From Paramacrobiotus metropolitanus (taxonomy: Eukaryota; Tardigrada; Eutardigrada; Parachela; Macrobiotidae), in the NCBI RefSeq assembly GCF_019649055.1, contig NW_026570517.1, positions 1-63,979 on the forward strand: a stretch of DNA of 63,979 bases. Reading direction: 5' to 3'. This document shows, one piece after another, positions 9,083 to 20,300 of the stretch; the first letter of the stretch is position 1; each line of letters starts with the position of its first letter. The notes under the pieces were generated by a model. The model did not search any database, was not told where the DNA came from, and saw only the letters and a list, made by a program, of their open reading frames with translations. The translations under genes and the position numbers were made by a program.

Positions 9083-11590
9083 ATGACGGACGGCCGCGTT
9101 CTTTACCGCAAAGGTATTCCCGTATTCTTGTGCACTCGGTGCCTTTCTTCAGCTTATCGACACAAGGTGTGTGTTTGTACTGCAGAAGTCATTTTGGCCG
9201 AAAGTATTCCTCCGATGAGGGAATGTATTTATGGTCACAGATACCATGGTCAATGCGCTGTTAGCGACATATGTCCTCATTGCGCGTATTTGTTCCCGAT
9301 GACGGAAAACGCTTCTAATGCGAGGAAGGACTCTGACAGTCCACCTCCTCTGGAAGCATATTCTGATTCCGACGCGGAATCAACCGTAACGGTGAATTTG
9401 GATGAGGAACCACAGAGAAAAGGATTGACCGTTCACAACCCCGTCTATGCTCCGGCTAAACCGGGAAATCAAGAAAGTTTTACGAGCGATGATTCAGGTC
9501 CAGAAAACGAAGCACCGCCGCCTCCGGTTCCGGCGAAGCGTATGCGCGCTGGTCTACCAAGTTTCGTAACACTTTCTCTTCTTCTTTTACTCTGTACCCT
9601 GTCGGGTACGTACGGACTGAACACTACGCTATGCGATTGCTCACGCAGCAAATACGTGGGAATTGCTGACCTTTCTGCGCGAATTCGATGCGATCAGTTG
9701 GATAGCCCTATCAGAGAAACTCATGATGTCAAGTACTATCTTCTCGACTATAAAAACATCACCCGACTTTTTCCCGGCTCCGCTTGCCGTATGATTCTGA
9801 AAAGTACGATACAAGAAGGGTTTTTCTTCGGCGGGTATAACAGCCAGAATTTTGAGGTAGCACTTCCGGTCACCGCTGACCAGTGCCGTGACATGGTCCG
9901 AACAAAGACTTGTAGTGGCAACGCAATGATTAAAAGTGGACGTACTTGGGTATACGACGTAATACCTGTGGTTGACCGCCGGTGGAACCAATTCCGCCGT
10001 GCCGACGTCGTTACCTGTCTCTTGGAGAACGTCACCCTCGAAACAACGTGTGACGACTGCCCAGTACTTTCCGCTACCGGCGAAATCTCTTCGTCGATTC
10101 TTGCCGAGTCCAGTGTTCATCCGCACGTAACTTACGTGTGGACTACTGACAAAAACCATACGAAGTGTCGCGTTAACACGGTTCTTAACAGCGAGGGACA
10201 GTTGTTCCAATTAAAATCAGGAGAGATCCACATTCGTGACCATCTACATCAACTCAGCTTTACGGTTGAGGAAAAAATGGAACGAACATGCGATGAAGGC
10301 GCATCTGTTCATTACGTTCGCTCCCATCCGACACTTCGAATAAAATTTTACCATGCTTGGTATCGTCCTAATGTCACTGAAAAAATCCGCCCTCCAGCTC
10401 GCCCACCTGTTGGCATCCAAAGTCGGTTGAATGTTAACCTTTCGGCAGAAATCGCCACCTTGCTATCGTCCCACCTTCAGTACGTTGAGGATTTCTTCGC
10501 ATTTCAAGAAATGAAAATTTTCAATCACCTGCACAAGTTGCAATGCCAGGCCGATAAAACCGAAATGGAAAATCTGATACTACTTAGTCAGTTTTCCCCG
10601 GTGGTTGTCGGAACCAAACTCGGTTTCCCAAAATGCCAGGCTGCTGTAGTTCTAGGTGATTCAGCTACTATTTACCAGTGCACGGAAGTTAACGTCACGA
10701 TCGGCGTAAAATACTCCACATGCGGACCAGATCCGTACATCGCAGCCGAAAATGATGACCGCGGCTACACTGTCGCTCTCGACGGTGAAACCCTTAAAAG
10801 ACATTCAGTTTGCCTCCATCGGCACTCGGTAGTAATCGTACACGGAACTCTCTACCGTTACCAAGACGGTGTCTGGACTCCTGTAAATCCAATATTCCAT
10901 AAAACGCTTGCGCACTGGCATTACACCGCAAAATTCCTGACGGACAACTTGGAAGACACTCTCGGTGACTCCTTGTCAGTGGATCCCTTCCGGTTTCTCG
11001 ACTTGACAGCCGAGTTATCCGGCCTGATGTTGGAGACCGGTATTTCAAATTTGAGTACCATAATTACTCCAAAATATGTTCAGAGTACGATGAAGTCCAT
11101 GACATGGCATAGCCTCTTAAATATTTCGTTTACTTCGATCACCGTTTTTATTGCTATGGTGTTTTGCGTTCGGTATCACCGAACGGTGATCGCGTTTTTA
11201 AGCTGTCTTATAGATTGTTGCCGCCCGCGTTCGCGCCGGCAATACGATTTTCAGGCTCGAAGGCAGGAAACGACTGCGGTCACCGCCACCGCTACGGAAA
11301 CCCAGGACAGGAACCTTTCTCGGACTGTACCCACACGGACGGTGGACATTCCCATGACGCCGCGCTACCGTCCTTCGGACATGGTTCGACAGGATCCTGT
11401 CTACGCCAATGCGCGTATGGTCGCCGAGGACTCGGATGGATCAACGATCGGCGCCCGGACTCCGTCCCCGGATCACACGCTTGGCCCACGGACGGAACCG
11501 ACGGTGACCTTTGGAAATGCGTTGATGGAACAGCGCCGGAAGTTGGCACCGGTTCGGTACGGAACTCCACCGACCGTGAGCAGCGTATAA
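9083..11590 (+). CDS. env: Envelope-like glycoprotein with N-terminal RING-H2-like finger
   Basis: An 835-aa uninterrupted frame. Residues 1-70 form a RING-H2-like site: C17-x2-C20, then C48-x3-H52-x2-H55-x2-C58 and C64-x2-C67. Residues 73-155 are acidic and Pro-rich with an NPVY motif at 119-122. A hydrophobic stretch at about 159-178 looks like an internal signal sequence or anchor, followed directly by the first glycosylation sequon at N180. The ectodomain (about 180-675) is Cys-rich with several further N-x-S/T sites and a helical stretch, then a C-terminal Cys-rich part (YQCTEVNVT, KYSTCGPDP, DGVWTPV). This order resembles glycoproteins of chuvirus-type mononegaviruses captured by insect retroelements; that is inference from pattern, not a search. 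One membrane segment (about 680-698) and a 135-aa Pro/Thr-rich tail with DPVY (771-774) follow. No clear furin site is seen. Confidence 0.75.
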   Translation: MTDGRVLYRKGIPVFLCTRCLSSAYRHKVCVCTAEVILAESIPPMRECIYGHRYHGQCAVSDICPHCAYLFPMTENASNARKDSDSPPPLEAYSDSDAESTVTVNLDEEPQRKGLTVHNPVYAPAKPGNQESFTSDDSGPENEAPPPPVPAKRMRAGLPSFVTLSLLLLLCTLSGTYGLNTTLCDCSRSKYVGIADLSARIRCDQLDSPIRETHDVKYYLLDYKNITRLFPGSACRMILKSTIQEGFFFGGYNSQNFEVALPVTADQCRDMVRTKTCSGNAMIKSGRTWVYDVIPVVDRRWNQFRRADVVTCLLENVTLETTCDDCPVLSATGEISSSILAESSVHPHVTYVWTTDKNHTKCRVNTVLNSEGQLFQLKSGEIHIRDHLHQLSFTVEEKMERTCDEGASVHYVRSHPTLRIKFYHAWYRPNVTEKIRPPARPPVGIQSRLNVNLSAEIATLLSSHLQYVEDFFAFQEMKIFNHLHKLQCQADKTEMENLILLSQFSPVVVGTKLGFPKCQAAVVLGDSATIYQCTEVNVTIGVKYSTCGPDPYIAAENDDRGYTVALDGETLKRHSVCLHRHSVVIVHGTLYRYQDGVWTPVNPIFHKTLAHWHYTAKFLTDNLEDTLGDSLSVDPFRFLDLTAELSGLMLETGISNLSTIITPKYVQSTMKSMTWHSLLNISFTSITVFIAMVFCVRYHRTVIAFLSCLIDCCRPRSRRQYDFQARRQETTAVTATATETQDRNLSRTVPTRTVDIPMTPRYRPSDMVRQDPVYANARMVAEDSDGSTIGARTPSPDHTLGPRTEPTVTFGNALMEQRRKLAPVRYGTPPTVSSV

Positions 11591-11800
11591 CCGCTTAGCA
11601 TTAGCCTTATTTTTCCGCTCATGTACAGTCAGCCAGCAAATTAATTAAAAACACTCAAAAAAAAACTATTGCAAAATTTCAAAAATATTGTATTTTATGC
11701 TGTTTGTTTTTATATTTTGCTTAGATACTTCAAATCAAGTCAGGTTCTCGCTTGTATTTAGTTCAATTTAACATAGTCAGGATTATTTACTTGAATTTTC

Positions 11801-11806
11801 AATAAA
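11801..11806 (+). terminator. Candidate polyadenylation signal AATAAA
   Basis: AATAAA lies about 210 bases after the envelope stop codon, a plausible distance for 3' end formation. The region is AT-rich, so chance occurrence cannot be excluded. Confidence 0.3.
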
Positions 11807-11895
11807 AAGGATCATTTTATTTTGTAGAAAATTTATCAAAAAACATTGGTCAGGAAATTTCCTTGGTTACTTGTCAGATTTTAATTGCAATTTTT

Positions 11896-11915
11896 AAAAA
11901 AACAAAAAAGAAAGG
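11896..11915 (+). promoter_or_regulatory. Purine-rich tract, possible polypurine tract
   Basis: Nineteen of twenty bases are purines, with one C, ending in GAAAGG. In LTR retroelements a purine tract just before the 3' LTR primes plus-strand DNA. The position after env fits, but a TG-starting repeat with a partner upstream of gag was not found, so the role is only possible. Confidence 0.25.
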
Positions 11916-13390
11916 TTCGTGAAGATCGACCCAGTTCTAATATGGGAACGCAGTTATATTAGGTTCGCTACCTGAAGCTTTAGATCGCCGAATTTTTATC
12001 AGTCATTACAGCCTTGCAGTGATCAGTGAGTGCTCGTAATAGGTAGGCAGAATTATGGCCATGGTTAACGCATTGTATTTTCGTGGTTAGCTGGAGATCT
12101 ATTTTTTGGGGCAAGATTTGAAATATTAATTACAAACTTCCTACAAAGATGCTGGTGCAGCAGTTTGTTTGCTAGATGTCAAGGTGAGTATAATTGCTAC
12201 AAATCTTCTAAAAAAAAAAAACTCAGTGCTTAATAAAATAACAGTGTCTGATCAGCAATCCCGTTGCTGTAGCAATACTTTGGTCCTGGGCGTGTAACAA
12301 CTCTAGCTTTCGGCGCATCACTGGTTTACGAGGTGTTGAGCCGTAAGTACGCGACTTGACCGTAAGACATGCTACTAATCTACTCAGACAAATTAACAAT
12401 GCACTCGTCTGTACAAGTGTACGAAAAATTCCAACATGGGGAGAGGAAGTAGACGCTAAACGCGTGTTATAGACAGGCGAACAAACAGTGTTTGAAACCA
12501 GCGCAATAAGATCATGGAAATAAGCAAATGAATTTTTTTGTACAGATTTTGCCTCAGAGAATAGGATTTTCTGTTTAATTTCGTGAATACGGTGTGGTGT
12601 TGTGGTTTTGGTGTATGGTTGACCGCGGATCAAAGTTCAAGTTCAAGTGCGACCGAATGATATCATCAACAGCATCGCATTTATTATGAAAATGAGTCAG
12701 GGAATCTAAATCCAAAAACATTTATAAAATGAAAATTTGGTTTAACCCAGGTTTTCCCTAAAAGCGTTACGAAAATAAAATACCAATTATTCCGCTGTAT
12801 TACCTATATTTCTTATAACCGTATCAAGTATAAATATTATTTGCATAATAATACCTGTTTTTTCTTGGATGTGTTTCGAAAATTTCTAAACGCAAAAATA
12901 GCTGCTTTATCGTATTGCTGGTTGACTCGCTTTTCTGCTTTTCTTGTCTAGTTATGGACTGCGGACAGTCCTTTTTACACGGGGAGAAGTGTCACGTATA
13001 GATTCTTTGAGCGATATTCGCCTGCGCTAGCCTTCGACTGATCATAAGGGCGATATGCCCATGAATGTTATTATCTGATAGACCGTTCCACTTGTTGCCG
13101 TTTTATACCGCTGCTTTTTCACTTTTCGGACACAGTTACAATGGTGCAGCCTAATTTCCTTCAACAACAATCCCTGACTCGCATTTGCCGTCTCGTTCGT
13201 TGCCGTTAATGCATATTTCCGTAAACACTGCATATTAGACTACGAAACCGGCCGGTCTTATACCGCCGTGACCTTTCAGTTTATTTCGCTCTGCCAATTA
13301 TTCATGTAACAGAACTCAATAACTGCGTGGTGAAACTGCCCCAAAGTCTGCTTTTAATAGTTATTCGATGCGCTGAGCACGAATCTGAAA

Positions 13391-14059
13391 TTGTTTTGCA
13401 AAAAAAGTTTCCCCAGTAAAAGTTACTGTCAGACGTGTCACATTTTCACCATGTTGTCAGAACTCAATAACTACGTGGTGAAACTGCTCCAAAGTCTGCT
13501 TTTAAGGGTTATTCGATGCGCTGAGCACGAATCTGAAATTGGTTTGCAAAAAAATTTCACCAGAAAAAGTTACTGTCAGACGTGTCACATTTTCGCCATG
13601 TTGTCAGAACTCAATAACCGCGTGGTGAAACTGCTCCAAAGTCTGCTTTTAAGGGTTATTCGATGCGCTGAGCACGAATCTGAAATTGGTTTGCAAAAAA
13701 ATTTCACCAGAAAAAGTTACTGTCAGACGTGTCACATTTTCGCCATGTTGTCAGAACTCAATAACTACGTGGTGAAACTGCTCCAAAGTCTGCTTTTAAG
13801 GGTTATTCGATGCGCTGAGCACGAATCTGAAATTGGTTTGCAAAAAAATTTCACCAGAAAAAGTTACTGTCAGACGTGTCACATTTTCGCCATGTTGTCA
13901 GAACTCAATAACTGCGTGGTGAAACTGCTCCAAAGTCTGCTTTTAATAGTTATTCGATGCGCTGAGCACGAATCTGAAATTGGTTTGCAAAAAAAATTTC
14001 ACCAAAAAAAGTTACTGTCAGACGTGTCACATTTTCGCCATGTTGTCAGAACTCAATAA
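13391..14059 (+). other. Run of in-frame satellite units, 222-codon open frame
   Basis: The longest open stretches of sat1 are 222 codons, here and at 44624-45292; 39564-40178 gives 204. Each repeats a 49-aa peptide with landmarks LNNYVVKLLQSLLLRVIRC, HESEIGLQ and YCQTCHIF. This follows directly from a 147-base unit without stops in one frame. No promoter, intron pattern or unique flanking coding sequence is seen, so I treat it as a satellite property and not an annotated gene. Confidence 0.2.
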
Positions 14060-14261
14060 CTACGTGGTGAAACGGCTCCAAAGTCTGCTTTTAAGGGTTG
14101 TTCGATGCGCTGAGCACGAATCTGAGATCGGTTTGAAAAAAAATTTCACCAGAAAAAGTTACTGTCAGGCGTGTCACATTTTCGCCATGTTGTCAGAACT
14201 CAATAACCGCGTGGTGAAACTGCTCCAAAGTCTGCTTTTAAGGGTTATTCGATGCGCTGAG

Positions 14262-14358
14262 CACGAATTTCAAGTCGGTTTGCAGAAAAAATTTCACCGA
14301 AAAAAGTTATGGAAAAGTTGACTATTCACCGGCATTTTTAGATCTCAATAACTACGTG
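14262..14358 (+). repeat. Divergent sat1 sub-type, first clear example
   Basis: After AGTTA the usual CTGTCAGACGTGTCAC block is replaced by a segment beginning TGGAAAA and continuing with TTGACTATTCACCGGC and TTTTTAGATCTCAATAAC. Similar units recur dozens of times, for example near 20190, 26480, 39810, 43470, 47130, 49190 and 51110, usually several ordinary units apart. Counted between the same flanks, a typical sub-type (for example near 39810) is three bases shorter than the ordinary unit. It marks higher-order organisation. Confidence 0.7.
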
Positions 14359-17300
14359 GTGTAACTGCTCAAAAGTCTGCTTTTAAGGGTTATTTGATGC
14401 GCTGAGCACGAATCTGAGATCGGTTTGCAAAAAAAATTTCACCAGAAAAAGTTACTGTCAGACGTGTCACATTTTCGCCATGTTGTCAGAACTCAATAAC
14501 TGCGTGGTGAAACTGCTCCAAAGTCTGCTTTTAATAGTTATTCGATGCGCTGAGCACGAATCTGAAATTGGTTTGCAAAAAAAATTTCACCAGAAAAAGT
14601 TACTGTCAGACGTGTCACATTTTCGCCATGTTGTCAGAACTCAATAACTGCGTGGTGAAACTGCCCCAAAGTCTGCTTTTAATAGTTATTCGATGCGCTG
14701 AGCACGAATCTGAAATTGTTTTGCAAAAAAAGTTTCCCCAGTAAATGTTACTGTCAGACGTGTCACATTTTCACCATGTTGTCAGAACTCAATAACTACG
14801 TGGTGAAACTGCTCCAAAGTCTGCTTTTAATAGTTATTCGATGCGCTGAGCACGAATCTGAAATTGGTTTGCAAAAAAAATTTCACCAGAAAAAGTTACT
14901 GTCAGACGTGTCACATTTTCGCCATGTTGTCAGAACTCAATAACTACGTGGTGAAACTGCTCCAAAGTCTGCTTTTAAGGGTTATTCGATGCGCTGAGCA
15001 CGAATCTGAGATCGGTTTGCAAAAAAATTTCACCAGAAAAAGTTACTGTCAGACGTGTACATTTTCGCCATGTTGTCAGAACTCAATAACTGCGTGGTGA
15101 AACTGCTCCAAAGTCTGCTTTTAAGGGTTATTCGATGCGCTGAGCACGAATCTGAGATCTGGTTTGCAAAAAAATTTCACCAGAAAAAAGTTACTGTCAG
15201 ACGTGTCACATTTTCGCCATGTTGTCAGAACTCAATAACTACGTAGTGAAACTGCTCCAAAGTCTGCTTTTAAGGGTTATTCGATGCGCTGAGCACGAAT
15301 CTGAGATCGGTTTGCAAAAAAAATTTCACCAGAAAAAGTTACTGTCAGACGTGTCACATTTTCGCCATGTTGTCAGAACTCAATAACTGCGTGGTGAAAC
15401 TGCTCCCAAAGTCTGCTTTTAAGGGTTATTCGATGCGCTGAGCACGAATCTGAAATTGGTTTGCAAAAAAAATTTCACCAGAAAAAGTTACTGTCAGACG
15501 TGTCACATTTTCGCCATGTTGTCAGAACTCAATAACTGCGTGGTGAAACTGCTCCAAAGTCTGCTTTTAAGGGTTATTCGATGCGCTGAGCACGAATCTG
15601 AAATTGGTTTGCAAAAAAATTTCACCAGAAAAAGTTACTGTCAGACGTGTCACATTTTCGCCATGTTGTCAGAACTCAATAACTACGTGGTGAAACTGCT
15701 CCAAAGTCTGCTTTTAATGGTTATTTCGATGCGCTGAGCACGAATCTGAAATTGGTTTGCAAAAAAATTTCACCAGAAAAAGTTACTGTCAGACGTGTCA
15801 CATTTTCGCCATGTTGTCAGAACTCAATAACTACGTGGTGAAACTGCTCCAAAGTCTGCTTTTAAGGGTTATTTCGATGCGCTGAGCACGAATCTGAGAT
15901 CGGTTTGCAAAAAAATTTCACCAGAAAAGTTACTGTCAGACGTGTCACATTTTCGCCATGTTGTCAGAACTCAATAACTGCGTGGTGAAACTGCTCCAAA
16001 GTCTGCTTTTAAGGGTTATTCGATGCGCTGAGCACGAATCTGAAATTGGTTTGCAAAAAAATTTCACCAGAAAAGTTACTGTCAGACGTGTCACATTTTC
16101 GGCATGTTGTCAGAACTCAATAACTACGTGGTGAAACTGCTCCAAAGTCTGCTTTTAAGGGTTATTTCGATGCGCTGAGCACGAATCTGAAATTGGTTTG
16201 CAAAAAAATTTCACCAGAAAAAGTTACTGTCAGACGTGTCACATTTTCGCCATGTTGTCAGAACTCAATAACTACGTGGTGAAACTGCTCCAAAGTCTGC
16301 TTTTAAGGGTTATTCGATGCGCTGAGCACGAATCTGAAATTGGTTTGCAAAAAAATTTCACCAGAAAAAGTTACTGTCAGACGTGTCACATTTTCGCCAT
16401 GTTGTCAGAACTCAATAACTGCGTGGTGAAACTGCTCCAAAGTCTGCTTTTAAGGGTTATTCGATGCGCTGAGCACGAATCTGAGATCGGTTTTGCAAAA
16501 AAAATTTCACCAGAAAAGTTACTGTCAGACGTGTCACATTTTCGCCATGTTGTCAGAACTCAATAACTGCGTGGTGAAACTGCTCCAAAGTCTGCTTTTA
16601 AGGGTTATTTGATGCGCTGAGCACGAATCTGAAATTGGTTTGCAAAAAAAATTTCACCAGAAAAGTTACTGTCAGACGTGTCACATTTTCGCCATGTTGT
16701 CAGAACTCAATAACTACGTGGTGAAACTGCTCCAAAGTCTGCTTTTAAGGGTTATTCGATGCGCTGAGCACGAATCTGAGATCGGTTTGCAAAAAAATTT
16801 CACCAGAAAAAGTTACTGTCAGACGTGTCACATTTTCGCCATGTTGTCAGAACTCAATAACTACGTGGTGAAACTGCTCCAAAGTCTGCTTTTAAGGGTT
16901 ATTCGATGCGCTGAGCACGAATCTGAAATTGGTTTGCAAAAAAATTTCACCAGAAAAAGTTACTGTCAGACGTGTCACATTTTCGCCATGTTGTCAGAAC
17001 TCAATAACTACGTGGTGAAACTGCTCCAAAGTCTGCTTTTTAAGGGTTATTTCGATGCGCTGAGCACGAATCTGAAAGTCGGTTTGCAAAAAAATTTCAC
17101 CAGAAAAAGTTATGTCAAACGTTGACATTCACCGGCATGTTGTCAGAACTCAATAACTGCGTGGTGAAACTGCTCCAAAGTCTGCTTTTAAGGGTTATTT
17201 CGATGCGCTGAGCACGAATCTGAAATTGGTTTGCAAAAAAATTTCACCAGAAAAGTTACTGTCAGACGTGTCACATTTTCGCCATGTTGTCAGAACTCAA

Positions 17301-20300
17301 TAACTGCGTGGTGAAACTGCCCCAAAAGTCTGCTTTTAATAGTTATTCGATGCGCTGAGCACGAATCTGAAATTGGTTTGCAAAAAAATTTCACCAGAAA
17401 AGTTACTGTCAGACGTGTCACATTTTCGCCATGTTGTCAGAACTCAATAACTACGTGGTGAAACTGCTCCAAAGTCTGCTTTTAAGGGTTATTCGATGCG
17501 CTGAGCACGAATCTGAAATTGGTTTGCAAAAAAATTTCACCAGAAAAGTTACTGTCAGACGTGTCACATTTTCGCCATGTTGTCAGAACTCAATAACTGC
17601 GTGGGTGAAACTGCTCCAAAGTCTGCTTTTAAGAGTTATTCGATGCGCTGAGCACGAATCTAAAATTGGTTTGCGAAAAAAATTTCACCAGAAAAAGTTA
17701 CTGTCAGACGTGTCACATTTTCGCCATGTTGTCAGAACTCAATAACTACGTGGTGAAACTGCTCCAAAGTCTGCTTTTAAGGGTTATTCGATGCGCTGAG
17801 CACGAATCTGAAATCGGTTTGCAAAAAAAATTTCACCAGAAAAAGTTACTGTCAGACGTGTCACATTTTCGGCATGTTGTTAGAACTCAATAACTGCGTG
17901 GTAAAACTGCTCCAAAGTCTGCTTTTAATGGTTATTCTATGCGGTGAGCACGAATCTGAAATTGGTTTGCAAAAAAAATTTCACCAGAAAAAGTTACTGT
18001 CAGACGTGTCACATTTTCGCCATGTTGTCAGAACTCAATAACTACGTGGTAAAACTGCTCCAAGGTCTGCTTTTAAGGGGTTATTTCGATGCGCTGAGCA
18101 CGAATCTGAGATCTGGTTTGCAAAAAAATTTCACCAGAAAAAGTTACTGTCAGACGTGTCACATTTTCGCCATGTTGTCAGAACTCAATAACTGCGTGGT
18201 GAAACTGCTCCAAAGTCTGCTTTTAAGGGTTATTTTGATGCGCTGAGCACGAATCTGAAATTGGTTTGCAAAAAAAATTTCACCAGAAAAGTTACTGTCA
18301 GACGTGTCACATTTTCGCCATGTTGTCAGAACTCAATAACTACGTGGTGAAACTGCTCCAAAGTCTGCTTTTAATAGTTATTCGATGCGCTGAGCACGAA
18401 TCTGAAATTGGTTTGCAAAAAAATTTCACCAGAAAAAGTTACTGTCAGACGTGTCACATTTTCGCCATGTTGTCAGAACTCAATAACTGCGTGGTGAAAC
18501 TGCTCCAAAGTCTGCTTTTAAGGGTTATTTGATGCGCTGAGCACGAATCTGAAATTGGTTTGCAAAAAAATTTCACCAGAAAAGTTACTGTCAGACGTGT
18601 CACATTTTCGCCATGTTGTCAGAACTCAATAACTACGTGGTGAAACTGCTCCAAAGTCTGCTTTTAAGGGTTATTCGATGCGCTGAGCACGAATCTGAAA
18701 TTGGTTTGCAAAAAAAATTTCACCAGAAAAAGTTACTGTCAGACGTGTCACATTTTCGCCATGTTGTCAGAACTCAATAACTACGTGGTGAAACTGCTCC
18801 AAAGTCTGCTTTTAAGTGGTTATTTTCGATGCGCTGAGCACGAATCTGAAATTGGTTTGCAAAAAAAATTTCACCAGAAAAAGTTACTGTCAGACGTGTC
18901 ACATTTTCGCCATGTTGTCAGAACTCAATAACTACGTGGTGAAACTGCTCCAAAGTCTGCTTTTAAGGGTTATTTGATGCGCTGAGCACGAATCTGAAAT
19001 TGGTTTGCAAAAAAAATTTCACCAGAAAAGTTACTGTCAGACGTGTCACATTTTCGCCATGTTGTCAGAACTCAATAACTACGTGGTGAAACTGCTCCAA
19101 AGTCTGCTTTTAAGGGTTATTCGATGCGCTGAGCACGAATTTGAAAGATCGGTTTGCAAAAAAAATTTCACCAGAAAAAGTTATGGAAAACTTGCATTTT
19201 CACGGAATTTTGAACTCAATAACTACGTGGTGAAACTGCTCCAAAGTCTGCTTTTAAGGGTTATTTGATGCGCTGAGCACGAATCTGAGATCGGTTTGCA
19301 AAAAAAATTTCACCGAAAAAGTTACTGTCAGACGTGTCACATTTTCGCCATGTTGTCAGAACTCAATAACTGCGTGGTGAAACTGCTCCAAAGTCTGCTT
19401 TTAATAGTTATTCGATGCGCTGAGCACGAATCTGAGAATCGGTTTGCAGAAAAAATTTCACCAGAAAAAAGTTACTGTCAGACGTGTCACATTTTCGCCA
19501 TGTTGTCAGAACTCAATAACTACGTGGTGAAACTGGCTCCAAAGTCTGGTTATTCGATGCGCTGAGCACGAATCTGAGATCGGTTTGCAAAAAAATTTCA
19601 CCGAAAAAAGTTACTGTCAGACGTGTCACATTTTCGCCATGTTGTCAGAACTCAATAACTACGTGGTGAAACTGCTCCAAAGTCTGCTTTTAAGGGTTAT
19701 TCGATGCGCTGAGCACGAATCTGAAATCGGTTTGCGAAAAAAATTTCACCGAAAAAGTTATGGAAAACTTGACTATTCACCGGCATATTAGATCTCAAAA
19801 ACTACGTGGTGAAACTGCTCAAAGTCTGCTTTTAAGGGTTATTTTCGATGCGCTGAGCACGAATCTGAGATCGGTTTGCAAAAAAAATTTCCCCAGATAA
19901 AGTTACTGTCAGACGTGTCACATTTTCGCCATGTTGTCAGAACTCAATAACTACGTGGTGAAACTGCTCAAAAGTCTGCTTTTAAGGGTTATTTGATGCG
20001 CTGAGTACGAATCTGAAGTCGGTTTGCAAAAAAAATTTCACCGAAAAAGTTACTGGAAGACGTGTGACATTTTCACCGGCATTTTCAGAACTCAATAACT
20101 ACGTGGTGAAACTGCTCCAAAGTCTGCTTTTAAGGGTTATTCGATGCGCTGAGCACGAATTCAGGTCGGTTTGCAAAAAAATTTCACCGAAAAAAGTTAT
20201 GGAAAACTTGACTATTCACCGGCATTTTAGAACTCAATAACTACGTGGTGAAACTGCTCCAAAGTCTGCTTTTAAGGGTTATTTGATGCGCTGAGCACGA

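Larger units (their letters stand above)
11591..13301. other. AT-rich stretch between env and the satellite array
   Basis: No convincing gene. The stretch holds AATAAA at 11801-11806, a purine run at 11896-11915, and a 136-aa minus-strand frame at 12223-12633 that matches nothing recognised and probably occurs by chance. I searched here for a copy of the sequence upstream of gag, as an LTR pair would require, and saw none. A 3' LTR could still be present if its partner lies outside the window or has diverged. Confidence 0.5.

Noticed and set aside
9641-10210. 189-aa minus-strand frame inside env
   Set aside because: It lies wholly opposite the open envelope frame, which has clear signal, glycosylation and membrane features.
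12223-12633. 136-aa minus-strand frame as a gene
   Set aside because: No recognisable domain, AT-rich surroundings, no related frame nearby; likely chance.
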